Assembly (NCBI GenBank): GCA_023229685.1
Contig: JALNYT010000003.1
Coordinates: forward strand, 232,062 to 296,061
Direction of reading: 5' to 3'
Source of the DNA: Sulfuritalea sp.
GTDB taxonomy: Bacteria; Pseudomonadota; Gammaproteobacteria; Burkholderiales; Rhodocyclaceae
DNA length: 64,000 nucleotides
Position numbers and translations under genes: made by a program. Positions 43,413 through 53,200 of this stretch are shown here, in pieces (positions within the stretch are counted from its first letter, which is position 1; the number at the start of each line of letters is the position of its first letter). The notes beneath the pieces are model-generated. The model had not been told where the DNA came from. It worked only from the letters and a program-made list of their open reading frames with translations, and did not search any database.

Positions 43413-43844
43413 TTAGAGTCCCTCCACGACAATGCCCATGCTACGGGCGGAACCCGCGATGGTGCGCACGGCCGCTTCAAGGTCGGCCGCCGTCAAGTCT
43501 TTCATTTTCGCCTTAGCGATGTCCTCGGCCTGCGCCTTGGTGATCGTGCCGACCTTGTCGGTATGCGGGGTCGGCGAGCCCTTTTGAATGCCGGCTGCCT
43601 TCTTGATCAGAATGGTCGCCGGCGGCGTCTTCATGATGAAGGTGAAGCTCTTGTCCGCGAATGCAGTAATCACCACGGGAATCGGCAGACCGGGCTCGAG
43701 GCCTTGCGTCTGGGCGTTGAACGCCTTGCAGAATTCCATGATGTTGAGGCCGCGCTGGCCCAGTGCCGGGCCGATGGGGGGCGAGGGATTGGCTTTGCCC
43801 GCGGGCACTTGCAGCTTGATGTAACCGATTATCTTCTTTGCCAT
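43413..43844 (-). CDS. rplK: 50S ribosomal protein L11
   Basis: 143-residue uL11 of the GTPase centre and needed for RelA activation. Contains VPAGKANPSPPIGPALGQRG and ends GSARSMGIVVEGL. TAGGAG precedes the ATG. A 104-bp gap with a CCGCGG inverted repeat (43917-43934) separates it from nusG. Confidence 0.98.
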   Translation of the reverse strand: MAKKIIGYIKLQVPAGKANPSPPIGPALGQRGLNIMEFCKAFNAQTQGLEPGLPIPVVITAFADKSFTFIMKTPPATILIKKAAGIQKGSPTPHTDKVGTITKAQAEDIAKAKMKDLTAADLEAAVRTIAGSARSMGIVVEGL

Positions 43845-43948
43845 GATGGCTCCTATCTACGTGAGTCCTAACGCGCGGTCGGCGAATTTGTCATCCACCT
43901 ACTGGCGCTCCTCTTGCCGCGGAAACCGCCGCGGCGCCGGTAAGAAAA

Positions 43949-44482
43949 CTACGCCTTCTCGACCTGCGCAAACTCGAGTTCGACCGGCGTGGCGCGACCA
44001 AAAATGGTCACGGAGACACGCAGGCGGCTCTTTTCGTAATTGACTTCCTCGACGTTGCCGTTGAAGTCGGTAAACGGGCCTTCCTTGATGCGAACCAATT
44101 CGCCCACCTCGAACAGGACCTTGGGGCGAGGCTTCTCGACGCCTTCCTGAACCTGCTGCATGATCTTCGCGACTTCCTTTTCGGAAATCGGAGTCGGCTT
44201 GGTCGACGTGCCGCCAACAAAACCGGTGACCTTGGGCGTGCTCTTGACGAGGTGCCAGGACTCATCGTCCATGTCCATCTCGACCAGCACATAACCGGGG
44301 AAGAACTTCCTCTCCGAGATGCTCTTCTGACCGTTTTTCATCTCAATGACTTCTTCGACCGGGACCAGCACCTGGCCGAACTTGTCCTGCATCCCGGCGC
44401 GAGTAATGCGCTCGATCAGGGCGCGCTGCACCGATTTCTCAAAACCGGAATAGGCGTGAACGACAAACCAGCGTTTAGTCAT
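43949..44482 (-). CDS. nusG: Transcription elongation/termination factor NusG
   Basis: 177 residues: NGN domain beginning MTKRWFVVHAYSGFEKSVQ, KOW domain at about 124-177 (VGELVRIKEGPFTDFNG). Couples RNA polymerase to Rho or to S10. The start at 44482 overlaps the secE stop by 4 bases; the longer frame to 44521 is just secE in another frame. Confidence 0.98.
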   Translation of the reverse strand: MTKRWFVVHAYSGFEKSVQRALIERITRAGMQDKFGQVLVPVEEVIEMKNGQKSISERKFFPGYVLVEMDMDDESWHLVKSTPKVTGFVGGTSTKPTPISEKEVAKIMQQVQEGVEKPRPKVLFEVGELVRIKEGPFTDFNGNVEEVNYEKSRLRVSVTIFGRATPVELEFAQVEKA

Positions 44483-44832
44483 GATTTCTTCCAGCCCAGA
44501 ATTAGGTCGTAGAGCACCCATTCGAGGCCCTTGTCAGTCATCCACAGCATGATCGCCATTACCAGTACGAAGGCAAACACGATGCCGGTGGTTTGCACGG
44601 TTTCCTTGCGCGACGGCCAGACCACCTTTTTCGTCTCGACCACGGCCTCCCGGCTGAAGTCGAAAAACCGCCGCCCCGGCGCGGTAAACCACGCCACCGC
44701 AACACCTGCACCCAAACCTGCGAGCACAGCTAGCACGCGCAGGATCATCGGTTGCTCACCGAGGAGGTAGAAACCAGCCACACCAGCCGCCAACAGCAGC
44801 AATGCCAGCGTGAACTTGAGTTTATCGGCCAT
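44479..44832 (-). CDS. secE: Protein translocase subunit SecE
   Basis: 117-residue membrane protein of the three-segment type (about 7-24, 29-49, 84-103). The conserved cytoplasmic helix ETKKVVWPSRKETVQTT precedes the last segment. It lies 35 bp after tRNA-Trp and is coupled to nusG. Confidence 0.97.
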   Translation of the reverse strand: MADKLKFTLALLLLAAGVAGFYLLGEQPMILRVLAVLAGLGAGVAVAWFTAPGRRFFDFSREAVVETKKVVWPSRKETVQTTGIVFAFVLVMAIMLWMTDKGLEWVLYDLILGWKKS

Positions 44833-44867
44833 AAATAGTCAGTTATTGCGCAAATGCTTCAATTCAT

Positions 44868-44943
44868 TGGCAGGGGCGGAGGGAATCGAACCCCCAACCT
44901 GCGGTTTTGGAGACCGCCGCTCTGCCAATTGAGCTACACCCCT
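44868..44943 (-). tRNA. tRNA-Trp (CCA)
   Basis: 76 nt on the minus strand. Acceptor AGGGGTG pairs with the 3' arm; loop CTCCAAA gives anticodon CCA; CCA end is encoded. Between tuf and secE, so it is processed out of the long mRNA. A GGCGAC/GTCGCC hairpin (44960-44976) lies between tuf and this tRNA. Confidence 0.97.
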
Positions 44944-45009
44944 GCAGCAGAGACCGCAGGGCGACACCTCGTCGCCGAAGTGCCGCCCACTTGTTAAAGC
45001 TGCGCTGTG

Positions 45010-46200
45010 TTATTCGATGACCTTAGCAACGACACCGGCGCCGACGGTACGACCGCCTTCACGGATGGCGAAACGCAGACCTTCTTCCATCGCGATCGGT
45101 GCAATCAGCTTCACCGTCATCGCAATGTTGTCGCCCGGCATCACCATTTCCGTCCCGGCCGGCAACTCGATGCTGCCCGTGACGTCGGTGGTGCGGAAAT
45201 AGAACTGCGGACGGTAACCGTTGAAGAACGGCGTGTGACGTCCACCTTCGTCCTTCGACAGGATGTACACCTCGGAGGTGAAGTGCGTGTGCGGGGTGAT
45301 CGAGCCCGGCTTGGCCAGCACCTGACCCCGCTCGACTTCTTCACGCTTGGTGCCGCGCAGCAGCACGCCGACGTTGTCACCGGCCTGGCCCTGGTCCAAG
45401 AGCTTCCTGAACATTTCAACGCCGGTACAGATGGTCTTGATGGTCGGGCGGATGCCGATGATTTCAATTTCTTCGCCAACCTTGACCACGCCGCGCTCAA
45501 CCCGTCCGGTGACCACGGTGCCGCGACCGGAGATCGAGAAGACGTCTTCGATGGGCATCAGGAAGGGTTTGTCGATGGCCCGCTCAGGCGTCGGGATGTA
45601 GCTGTCCAGCGCGTCGGCCAGGGCCATGATGGCGACTTCGCCAAGCTCGCCCTTGTCGCCTTCCAGTGCTTTCAGGGCGGATCCCTTGATGATGGGAATT
45701 TCGTCGCCGGGGAAGTCGTACTTGGTCAGCAGTTCGCGCAGTTCCATTTCGACCAGCTCGAGCAGTTCGGCATCGTCGACCATGTCGCACTTGTTCATGA
45801 ACACGACCATGTACGGCACGCCGACCTGGCGCGCCAGCAGGATGTGCTCGCGGGTCTGCGGCATCGGGCCGTCAGCGGCGGAACAGACCAGGATCGCACC
45901 GTCCATCTGCGCCGCTCCGGTAATCATGTTCTTCACGTAGTCGGCGTGTCCCGGGCAATCGACGTGCGCGTAGTGACGCTTCGACGTCTCGTATTCCACG
46001 TGCGCCGTGTTGATCGTGATGCCCCGCGCTTTTTCTTCCGGCGCCGCATCAATCTGGTCGTAGGCTTTCGCCTCGCCTCCAAACTTCGCCGACAGCACCG
46101 ATGTCATCGCCGCCGTCAACGTCGTCTTGCCATGGTCAACGTGACCAATCGTCCCCACGTTTACGTGCGGCTTCGTCCGCTCAAATTTCGCTTTCGCCAT
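45010..46200 (-). CDS. tuf: Elongation factor Tu, tRNA-linked copy
   Basis: 396-residue EF-Tu, identical in sequence to the copy at 28637-29827. The frame extends to 46257 but the MAKAKFERTKPHVN start at 46200 is the family one. It sits between tRNA-Thr and tRNA-Trp, as tufB does near thrT in E. coli. Confidence 0.99.
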   Translation of the reverse strand: MAKAKFERTKPHVNVGTIGHVDHGKTTLTAAMTSVLSAKFGGEAKAYDQIDAAPEEKARGITINTAHVEYETSKRHYAHVDCPGHADYVKNMITGAAQMDGAILVCSAADGPMPQTREHILLARQVGVPYMVVFMNKCDMVDDAELLELVEMELRELLTKYDFPGDEIPIIKGSALKALEGDKGELGEVAIMALADALDSYIPTPERAIDKPFLMPIEDVFSISGRGTVVTGRVERGVVKVGEEIEIIGIRPTIKTICTGVEMFRKLLDQGQAGDNVGVLLRGTKREEVERGQVLAKPGSITPHTHFTSEVYILSKDEGGRHTPFFNGYRPQFYFRTTDVTGSIELPAGTEMVMPGDNIAMTVKLIAPIAMEEGLRFAIREGGRTVGAGVVAKVIE

Positions 46201-46231
46201 GTCAATTCCCCAACAAAAATGCACTAAGAAA

Positions 46232-46306
<75 letters not shown>

Positions 46307-46328
46307 TGAAACCCTTCAAAACAAAACC

Positions 46329-46402
<74 letters not shown>

Positions 46403-46454
46403 CCGCCTTACTTGTCCGCTAACCGCTTCATAACTATCTGTTTTTGCAACCTGC

Positions 46455-46539
<85 letters not shown>

Positions 46540-46552
46540 AGCTGAACCAGTG

Positions 46553-46581
46553 ATTATCTCTAAATTCAGCACTGCCGTCAA
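46553..46581 (-). promoter_or_regulatory. Promoter of the tRNA-tuf-secE-rpoBC superoperon
   Basis: On the minus strand TTGACG (46576-46581), 17-bp spacer, GATAAT (46553-46558). Predicted start near 46546, about seven bases before the mature tRNA-Tyr, so the 5' leader removed by RNase P would be very short. Confidence 0.82.
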
Positions 46582-46840
46582 TGGCTAAGACATCCATAAC
46601 GATTTAGCCTGTCCTGGCAGCGAAGGCCGGACTGCGTGGCAATCGAACGAGGCGGCGAGAGCGCCGAGGAGAATGGCGTCCGAAAAATAAGTTTCGGTGG
46701 GCGCTGCCGGCGGCTTGATGCCCCAGCGGGGAACGAGGCCCGCACCCCTTGCCGATTTTGGCGTTATGCGCAGTGGCCGCAACTAATGCTGCATGGGCGC
46801 GGCGTAGAATCCGGCCACACCCCCAACGACGGAGATCGCC
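46582..46840. other. Intergenic region before the FAD oxidoreductase
   Basis: Divergent 259 bp upstream of the tRNA promoter. A TAGAAT box at 46805-46810 could serve the plus-strand gene, and GGAG lies 8-9 bases before its ATG. I found no credible gene, tRNA remnant or repeat in the rest. Confidence 0.4.
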
Positions 46841-48241
46841 ATGAACGCCCCCACCGACCGACCACCGTTGCCGCAGGAACTGGCCGCGACCCTCGCCTCC
46901 CGCTTCGGTGCGCGCTTCTCCGTCGCCGCGGCGGTTCGACTGCATCACGGCAAGGACGAATCATCGCACGCACCGATGCCGCCGGATGCCGTGGTATTCG
47001 CTGAATCCACTGCCGAAATCGCGGAAATCGTCAGCCTGTGTCACCGCTATCGCACCCCGGTCATCGCTTTTGGCACCGGCACCTCGCTTGAGGGTCACCT
47101 GCTGGCGGTGCACGGCGGAGTCTGCATCGATCTGGCGGCGCTCAACAGCATCATCGCCGTGCGCCAGGAGGATCTCGATGCCACGGTGCAATGCGGCGTC
47201 ACGCGCAAAGCGCTCAACGCGGCGCTGAATGGCACCGGACTGTTCTTCCCGATCGATCCGGGAGCGGACGCCAGCCTCGGCGGCATGGCGGCGACGCGCG
47301 CCTCCGGCACCAACGCCGTGCGCTACGGCACCATGCGCGAGAACGTGCTCGGCATGACCGTGGTGCTGCCGGATGGACGCATCCTCAAGACCGGCGGCCG
47401 CGCGCGCAAGTCGGCGGCCGGCTATGACCTGACGCGCCTGATGGTCGGCTCCGAGGGCACGCTGGGCATCATCACCGAACTCACCGTGCGGCTGTATCCG
47501 GTGCCGGAGGCCATCTCCAGCGCCGTTTGTGCGTTTCCAAGCCTGGCGGCCGCCGTCAAGACAGTGATTCAGACCATCCAGCTCGGCGTCCCGGTGGCGC
47601 GCATCGAACTGCTGGACAAGCTGGCCATCACCGCCATCAACCGCCACAGCAAGACCACGCTGCGCGAAGAGCCGACATTGTTTTTCGAGTTCCATGGCTC
47701 GCCCTCCGGGGTCAAGGAGCAGGCCGAGACGGTGCAGGCGATTGCCGCTGAACACGGCGGGCAAGATTTCGAGTGGGCGACACGGCCCGAGGATCGAACC
47801 CGGCTGTGGCAGGCCCGCCACGATGCCTACTACGCCGGCATCGGCCTCAAGCCCGGCTGCCGGGCCCTCACCACCGATGTCTGCGTGCCGATCTCCCTGC
47901 TGGCCGATTGCATCGACGAAACCTATCTGGATCTCGAGGCCAGCGGCCTCACCGCACCGCTGGTGGGCCATGTCGGCGACGGCAATTTCCATATGGTGCT
48001 GCTGGTCGACCCGGAAGACGACGAGGAACTCGCCCGCGCCCAGGGCTTCGCCTCGCGCCTGGCGCAGCGCGCCATCCGCATGGACGGCACCTGCACCGGC
48101 GAGCACGGCATCGGCATCGGCAAGCAGGCCTACATGACGCTGGAGCATGGCGAGGTGGCCATCGACCTGATGCGGGCGCTGAAACGGGCCATCGATCCCG
48201 ACAACATCCTGAATCCGGGTAAGATTCTGCCGCCACCCTGA
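46841..48241 (+). CDS. FAD-binding oxidoreductase, GlcD / D-lactate dehydrogenase (cytochrome) type
   Basis: 466-residue flavoprotein that should oxidise a 2-hydroxyacid to the 2-oxoacid and pass electrons to the respiratory chain. The FAD-binding domain has FGTGTSLEGH near 77-86, PGADASLGGMAATRASGTNA and VGSEGTLGIITELT; the cap domain has GHVGDGNFH and GTCTGEHGIGIGK. GlcD and bacterial Dld share these; the natural substrate is not decided. The next gene, 75 bp on, uses 2-oxoacids, so the two may act in sequence (inference). Confidence 0.9.
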   Translation: MNAPTDRPPLPQELAATLASRFGARFSVAAAVRLHHGKDESSHAPMPPDAVVFAESTAEIAEIVSLCHRYRTPVIAFGTGTSLEGHLLAVHGGVCIDLAALNSIIAVRQEDLDATVQCGVTRKALNAALNGTGLFFPIDPGADASLGGMAATRASGTNAVRYGTMRENVLGMTVVLPDGRILKTGGRARKSAAGYDLTRLMVGSEGTLGIITELTVRLYPVPEAISSAVCAFPSLAAAVKTVIQTIQLGVPVARIELLDKLAITAINRHSKTTLREEPTLFFEFHGSPSGVKEQAETVQAIAAEHGGQDFEWATRPEDRTRLWQARHDAYYAGIGLKPGCRALTTDVCVPISLLADCIDETYLDLEASGLTAPLVGHVGDGNFHMVLLVDPEDDEELARAQGFASRLAQRAIRMDGTCTGEHGIGIGKQAYMTLEHGEVAIDLMRALKRAIDPDNILNPGKILPPP

Positions 48242-48315
48242 CCCAGGGCGGCAAGGCATGATGCACGGCCCACGAGGCCAAGCGTCTCCGAGGTCCACAA
48301 AATTCAGGAGCAGCC

Positions 48316-51300
48316 ATGAACGCGCCACTGCGCAACATCACCCTCGAGGACAAATACGCCCTCAGTCAAGGCCGGGTGTTTCTTACCGGCACCCAGGCGC
48401 TTGTTCGACTGCTGCTGCTGCAGCACCAACGCGACGCGCTGGCCGGGCTGAACACCGCCGGCTACGTGTCCGGCTACCGCGGCTCGCCCCTGGGCGGACT
48501 CGATCAGGCCTTGTGGAAAGCCAAGCAGCACCTCAGCCAAAACCAGATCGTGTTCCAGCCCGGCGTCAATGAGGACCTCGCCGCCACGGCGCTATGGGGC
48601 ACGCAGCAAGTCAATCTCTCACCCGGCGCCAAACATGACGGTGTATTCGGCATGTGGTACGGCAAGGGGCCGGGCGTCGACCGCTGCGGCGATGTCTTCA
48701 AGCACGCGAATTCCGCCGGCACCTGGAAGCACGGCGGCGTGCTGGCGATCGCCGGTGACGATCACGCCGCGCGCTCGTCGACCGTGGCCCACCAGTCGGA
48801 GCACGCGCTGAAGGCGGCGATGATGCCGGTGCTGGTGCCGGCCGGCGTACAGGACTACCTCGACCTCGGACTGCATGGCTGGGCCATGAGCCGCTATTCG
48901 GGTTGCTGGGTCGGCTTCAAGGCCGTGGCCGATACCGTTGAATCCTCGGCCTCGGTGGACATTTCGCCGGACCGCGTGCGCATCGTGCTGCCCACCGATT
49001 ACGCCTTGCCGGCGGACGGTCTCAACATCCGCTGGCCGGACGACCGTCTGCTGCAGGAAGCGCGCCTGCTCGACCACAAGCTGTATGCCGCGCTGGCCTA
49101 TTGCCGTGCCAACCGGCTCAATCAGATTGTCATCGATGCGCCCAACCCACGCCTCGGCATCATCACCACCGGCAAGTCCTATCTCGACGTGCGCCAGGCC
49201 TTCGATGACCTTGGCATCGACGATGCGCTCGCCGCCGAAATCGGCATCCGCCTCTACAAGGTCGGCATGGTCTGGCCGCTCGAGTCGGACGGTGTGCGCC
49301 GCTTCGCCGAAGGACTGGAAGAGATTCTGGTGGTCGAAGAAAAGCGCCAGCTGATCGAGTACCAGCTCAAGGAAGAACTCTACAACTGGCGCGAGGACGT
49401 GCGCCCGCGCGTGATCGGCAAGTTCGACGAGAAGGGCGAATGGGCGCTGCCCAACGGCCGCTGGTTGCTGCCGGCCTCCGGCGAACTCTCTCCCGCGCAA
49501 ATTGCGCGCGTGATCGCCGACCGCATCGGCCGCCACTTCACCTCGCCGCGCATTCGCGACCGCCTCGCCGTCATTGAAGCCAAGGAGCGCTCCGCCGCCC
49601 CGGTAATCCCGATTGCGCGCACCCCCTACTTCTGTCCCGGCTGTCCGCACAACACCTCGACCTGCGTGCCGGAGGGTTCGCGCGCGCTGGCCGGCATCGG
49701 CTGTCATTTCATGGTGCTGTGGATGAACCGCGCCACCAGCACCTTTTCCCACATGGGCGGCGAAGGTGCCGCCTGGATGGGGCAGGCGCCTTTCACAGAG
49801 CAGCGCCATGTCTTCGTCAATCTCGGCGACGGCACCTACTTTCATTCCGGCTCGCTGGCCATCCGCGCCGCGATTGCCTCCGGCGTCAACGCCACCTACA
49901 AGATTCTCTACAACGACGCCGTAGCCATGACCGGCGGTCAGCCCCACGACGGCAACCTGTCGGTGCCGCAGATCGCCGCGCAACTGCATGCCGAAGGCGT
50001 CGGCCATATCGTCGTCGTCACCGACGGCACCGCGCGCGCCTACGGCCACCCCGACCTGCCGCACGGCGTGCCGATCCGGCATCGTGATGAGCTGGATGTC
50101 ATTCAGCGCGAGATGCGCGAATGCCCCGGCGTCTCGGCCATCATCTACGACCAGACCTGCGCCGCCGAAAAACGTCGCCGCCGCAAGCGCGGCAAGATGA
50201 TCGATCCGCCGCGCCGCCTGTTCATCAACGAGGCCGTGTGCGAAGGCTGCGGCGATTGCGGAGTGCAGTCGAATTGCCTCGCCGTGGTGCCGGTGGAAAC
50301 CGAATTCGGCCGCAAGCGCGCGATCGACCAGTCCGCCTGCAACAAGGACTACTCGTGCGAGAAGGGCTTTTGTCCCAGCTTCGTTTCGGTGCTGGGTGGC
50401 AGCGTCAAGAAAGGCCGCGGCCTGGGAGGACCGAACGCTGGCAGTGATGCATTCGGCGTGCCGCCGGAGCCGACTCTTGCTTCGACGGCCAAGCCCTACG
50501 GCATTCTGATTACCGGCGTCGGCGGCACCGGCGTGGTCACCATCGGTGCCCTGATCGGCATGGCCGCGCACATTGACGGCAAGGGCGTCACCGTGCTCGA
50601 CATGACGGGGCTCGCGCAAAAAGGCGGCGCCGTGCTTTCCCATGTGCGCATCTGCGACGATCCGGAAGCCATTCATGCCGTGCGCGTGGCCACCGGGGAG
50701 GCCAACGCCGTGATCGGCGGCGATGTCATCGTCACCGCGTCGCCCGACGCCCTGACGCGCATGCGGAGCGGCCGCACGCGCGTGGTGGTGAATTGCGCGG
50801 AAACCCCGACCGCCGATTTCACCCGCAATCCGGACTGGCAATTTCCGCTGGCGCGCATGCAGGCGGTGGTCGCCGAAACGGTCGGCAGCGACGCCGCCCA
50901 TTTCGTCGATGCCTCGGACCTCGCCTTGCGTCTGCTCGGGGACTCGATCGGCAGCAACCTGTTCCTGCTCGGCTACGCCTGGCAGCAGGGAATGGTGCCG
51001 GTGTCATGGGAGGCCATCGATCGCGCCATCGAACTCAACGGCACGGCCGTGGCGATGAGTCGCGCCGCCTTCCTCTGGGGCCGGCGGGCAGCGCACGATC
51101 TGGCGGCCGTGGCGGCCTATGCCAGGCCGCAGGCTGCCGTGCCGCCAGCACCGACTCTCGACGAATTGATTGCGAAGCGCGTGAGCTTCCTCACCGAGTA
51201 TCAGGACGCCGCCTACGCCGCCCGCTATCGCACGCAGGTGGAGCAGATCCGCGCCGCGGAATCGGCCATCAACTCATCGCAGCTGACGGAAGCCGTGGCG

Positions 51301-51783
51301 CACAATCTGTTCAAGCTGATGGCGATCAAGGATGAATACGAGGTGGCGCGCCTGTATGCCGAGACCGACTTTCTGCAGAAGATCAGCGAGCGTTTCGACG
51401 GCGACTACACGCTGAAGTTTCATCTGGCGCCGCCGCTGCTCGCCCGTCCCGATCCGACGACCGGGAAGATCAGAAAGATGGCCTTCGGCCCGTGGATGCT
51501 GACTGCGTTCAAATGGCTGGCGAAGGCGCGCCGCTATCGCGGCTCGCGCTGGGATGTTTTCGGGCGCAGCGACGAGCGGCGACTGGAGCGGACTTTGCTG
51601 GCGGACTACGAAGCCGATCTCGCCGCGCTGCCGGCCAAGCTGGAGCGAACAACACTGGGCGACGCCATTGCCCTGGCCAAACTGCCGGAGAAGATTCGTG
51701 GCTTCGGCCACGTCAAGCGACGCAGCATCGATGCCGCCGCGCCGGAACGCGACGCCTTGCGCGTCCGGCTGGGGCTGGTTTGA
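48316..51783 (+). CDS. Fused indolepyruvate (2-oxoacid) ferredoxin oxidoreductase
   Basis: 1155-residue fusion of the IorA and IorB parts, which decarboxylates aryl-2-oxoacids to aryl-acyl-CoA with ferredoxin. The alpha/pyrimidine region is at the N-terminus (GYRGSPLGGLDQAL at 54-67). The thiamine-diphosphate region has LGDGTYFH at 503-510 and NDAVAMTGGQP at 533-543. Iron-sulfur ligands are Cys440/443/450, Cys642/645/648/654 and Cys675/681/686. The gamma domain starts with GVGGTGV at 734-740, and about 170 residues follow it. AGGAG precedes the ATG. In relatives such as Azoarcus and Aromatoleum this enzyme type serves phenylalanine and phenylpyruvate breakdown. Confidence 0.92.
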   Translation: MNAPLRNITLEDKYALSQGRVFLTGTQALVRLLLLQHQRDALAGLNTAGYVSGYRGSPLGGLDQALWKAKQHLSQNQIVFQPGVNEDLAATALWGTQQVNLSPGAKHDGVFGMWYGKGPGVDRCGDVFKHANSAGTWKHGGVLAIAGDDHAARSSTVAHQSEHALKAAMMPVLVPAGVQDYLDLGLHGWAMSRYSGCWVGFKAVADTVESSASVDISPDRVRIVLPTDYALPADGLNIRWPDDRLLQEARLLDHKLYAALAYCRANRLNQIVIDAPNPRLGIITTGKSYLDVRQAFDDLGIDDALAAEIGIRLYKVGMVWPLESDGVRRFAEGLEEILVVEEKRQLIEYQLKEELYNWREDVRPRVIGKFDEKGEWALPNGRWLLPASGELSPAQIARVIADRIGRHFTSPRIRDRLAVIEAKERSAAPVIPIARTPYFCPGCPHNTSTCVPEGSRALAGIGCHFMVLWMNRATSTFSHMGGEGAAWMGQAPFTEQRHVFVNLGDGTYFHSGSLAIRAAIASGVNATYKILYNDAVAMTGGQPHDGNLSVPQIAAQLHAEGVGHIVVVTDGTARAYGHPDLPHGVPIRHRDELDVIQREMRECPGVSAIIYDQTCAAEKRRRRKRGKMIDPPRRLFINEAVCEGCGDCGVQSNCLAVVPVETEFGRKRAIDQSACNKDYSCEKGFCPSFVSVLGGSVKKGRGLGGPNAGSDAFGVPPEPTLASTAKPYGILITGVGGTGVVTIGALIGMAAHIDGKGVTVLDMTGLAQKGGAVLSHVRICDDPEAIHAVRVATGEANAVIGGDVIVTASPDALTRMRSGRTRVVVNCAETPTADFTRNPDWQFPLARMQAVVAETVGSDAAHFVDASDLALRLLGDSIGSNLFLLGYAWQQGMVPVSWEAIDRAIELNGTAVAMSRAAFLWGRRAAHDLAAVAAYARPQAAVPPAPTLDELIAKRVSFLTEYQDAAYAARYRTQVEQIRAAESAINSSQLTEAVAHNLFKLMAIKDEYEVARLYAETDFLQKISERFDGDYTLKFHLAPPLLARPDPTTGKIRKMAFGPWMLTAFKWLAKARRYRGSRWDVFGRSDERRLERTLLADYEADLAALPAKLERTTLGDAIALAKLPEKIRGFGHVKRRSIDAAAPERDALRVRLGLV

Positions 51784-51808
51784 ATCTGCATCCGCCGTCC
51801 GCGGCGAC

Positions 51809-51838
51809 TTGGCGCGGACGGGGCCACAGCGGTATGAT
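51809..51838 (+). promoter_or_regulatory. Candidate phaM promoter
   Basis: TTGGCG (51809-51814), 18-bp spacer, TATGAT (51833-51838), in the 82-bp gap after the oxidoreductase; the leader to the ATG would be about 21 bases. Confidence 0.55.
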
Positions 51839-51865
51839 GATTTAATTATCCAGGGAGCAACCGCC

Positions 51866-52264
51866 ATGAGCACCAACCCGTCCGATCCGATGGAGTTCCT
51901 GAAATCCCTTTGGGGCAATACCGGAATGCCTCTGCCCGGCCTGGTGTCGCCGACGCTGGACACCAACGAACTGGAGAAGCGGATTGCCGATCTCAAGGCG
52001 GTCGAAGGCTGGCTCAAGACCAATCTCAACATGCTGCAGATGACCATCCAGGGGCTTGAGATACAGCGCGCGACGCTGTCTGCGCTGCAAGCCATCAGCC
52101 AGTCGGCAGGCAGTTCCGACCCCACCGCCAATCCCTTCGCCAACCCGGCGCTGTGGCCGTGGAATTTCATGCAGGGTGCCGGCCAGACCGCGGCCCCTGA
52201 CGCCGCAAGCGCTCCCGCGGCAGCCGATCAGGCGCCGCCGAAAAAAGGCGGTAAAGCCAAGTAA
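51866..52264 (+). CDS. phaM: PhaM-type polyhydroxyalkanoate granule regulatory protein
   Basis: 132 residues. The N-terminus DPMEFLKSLWG and the helix ELEKRIADLKAVEGWLKTNLNMLQMTIQGLEIQRATL match Ralstonia PhaM as I recall it; the C-terminus is Ala/Pro-rich and ends in lysines (PPKKGGKAK), the kind of tail that binds DNA there. PhaM activates PHA synthase and ties granules to the nucleoid. AGGGAG lies eight bases before the ATG. The AEC carrier gene converges 17 bp away. Confidence 0.85.
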   Translation: MSTNPSDPMEFLKSLWGNTGMPLPGLVSPTLDTNELEKRIADLKAVEGWLKTNLNMLQMTIQGLEIQRATLSALQAISQSAGSSDPTANPFANPALWPWNFMQGAGQTAAPDAASAPAAADQAPPKKGGKAK

Positions 52265-52281
52265 CGCTTCGCGCGCCGACG

Positions 52282-53187
52282 TCAGCGCAGCGAAAGCCAC
52301 AGGGGCAGGCTCAGCATGCCGAGCAGGGTGCTGGCGGAGATCAGCCAGGCCACGCGCGCGCCGTCGCCGCCCATGCGCTGGGCAAGAATGTAGGCCGAGC
52401 TCGAGGTCGGCAGCGCGGCGAATATCAGCGCGATGTCAGCATGGATACCGGTCAGACCGAACCAGCGGATCAGCAGCAAAGCCATCGCCGGCATGGCGAC
52501 CAGTTTGACGACCAGCAGATAGCCGGCAGCAGCGTGTGTCGCCGCACCGCCAGCGCCGACTATGCGCAGGCCTGCTCCCACCGCCAGCAAGCCGAGCGCA
52601 ATCGCCGCCTCGGCCAGCCGCGCGAGAAAGTGCAGCAAGACGGCGGGCGGCTCGAAACCCGCCAGATTTGCGGCAACACCGGCCAGCGTAGCCAGGATCA
52701 GGGGATTTCTGGCCAGTTCCCGCCAGACACCAGTCTCGCCATGGCGCGCCAGCATCCATACCGCAGCCGTGTTCGCCTGCGGCACCATGAGGCCGACGAC
52801 GATCCCCATCGCGGCGATGCCGGGCACGCCATAGAGCGTCCCCGCGACGGCCAGACCGATGTAGGAATTGAATCGGAACGCACATTGGTATTGCGAGGCG
52901 AACGAAATCGGAGAAATCGGCCAGCGCCGCGCAACGAGCCCCAGCAGCATGCCGGTCCACATCGCCCCGGCGGCAACTCCGATCATCGGCGCCGCGGTCG
53001 ACCAGTCGATGCGCGTCTTCACCAGGCCGCTGAACAGCAGCGCCGGGAACAGGACGTAGTAGACCAGCTTCTCCAGCCCGGTCCAGAAATGGTCGCCCAG
53101 ATGCAGCAGCCGGCGCAAGCCGGCGCCGAGCAGGATCAGCGCAAAGTCGGGAAGAAGGGCGAGGACGACGGCGGATTCGACATGCAT
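52282..53187 (-). CDS. AEC family (auxin efflux carrier-like) transporter
   Basis: 301-residue membrane protein with about ten hydrophobic segments and the family's mid-protein break. Conserved spots include the first-segment PDFALILLGAGLRRL and SSSAYILAQRMGGD near the C-terminus. Bacterial AEC proteins carry malonate, malate or other organic acids. Last gene of the minus-strand catabolic run; a nested hairpin separates it from the CoA-enzyme gene. Confidence 0.87.
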   Translation of the reverse strand: MHVESAVVLALLPDFALILLGAGLRRLLHLGDHFWTGLEKLVYYVLFPALLFSGLVKTRIDWSTAAPMIGVAAGAMWTGMLLGLVARRWPISPISFASQYQCAFRFNSYIGLAVAGTLYGVPGIAAMGIVVGLMVPQANTAAVWMLARHGETGVWRELARNPLILATLAGVAANLAGFEPPAVLLHFLARLAEAAIALGLLAVGAGLRIVGAGGAATHAAAGYLLVVKLVAMPAMALLLIRWFGLTGIHADIALIFAALPTSSSAYILAQRMGGDGARVAWLISASTLLGMLSLPLWLSLR

Positions 53188-53200
53188 GGTCCGCCTATCC

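Noticed and set aside
46620..46680. Piece resembling a tRNA T-loop (AATCGAAC) near the tRNA cluster
   Set aside because: No acceptor or anticodon arm can be built around it.
46604..46948. 114-codon minus-strand frame in the gap before the flavoprotein gene
   Set aside because: Arg/Gly-rich, no ribosome site, overlaps the flavoprotein start.
48619..50901. 760-codon minus-strand frame opposite the 2-oxoacid oxidoreductase
   Set aside because: His/Gly/Ala-rich noise; the iron-sulfur and thiamine motifs on the plus strand settle the strand.
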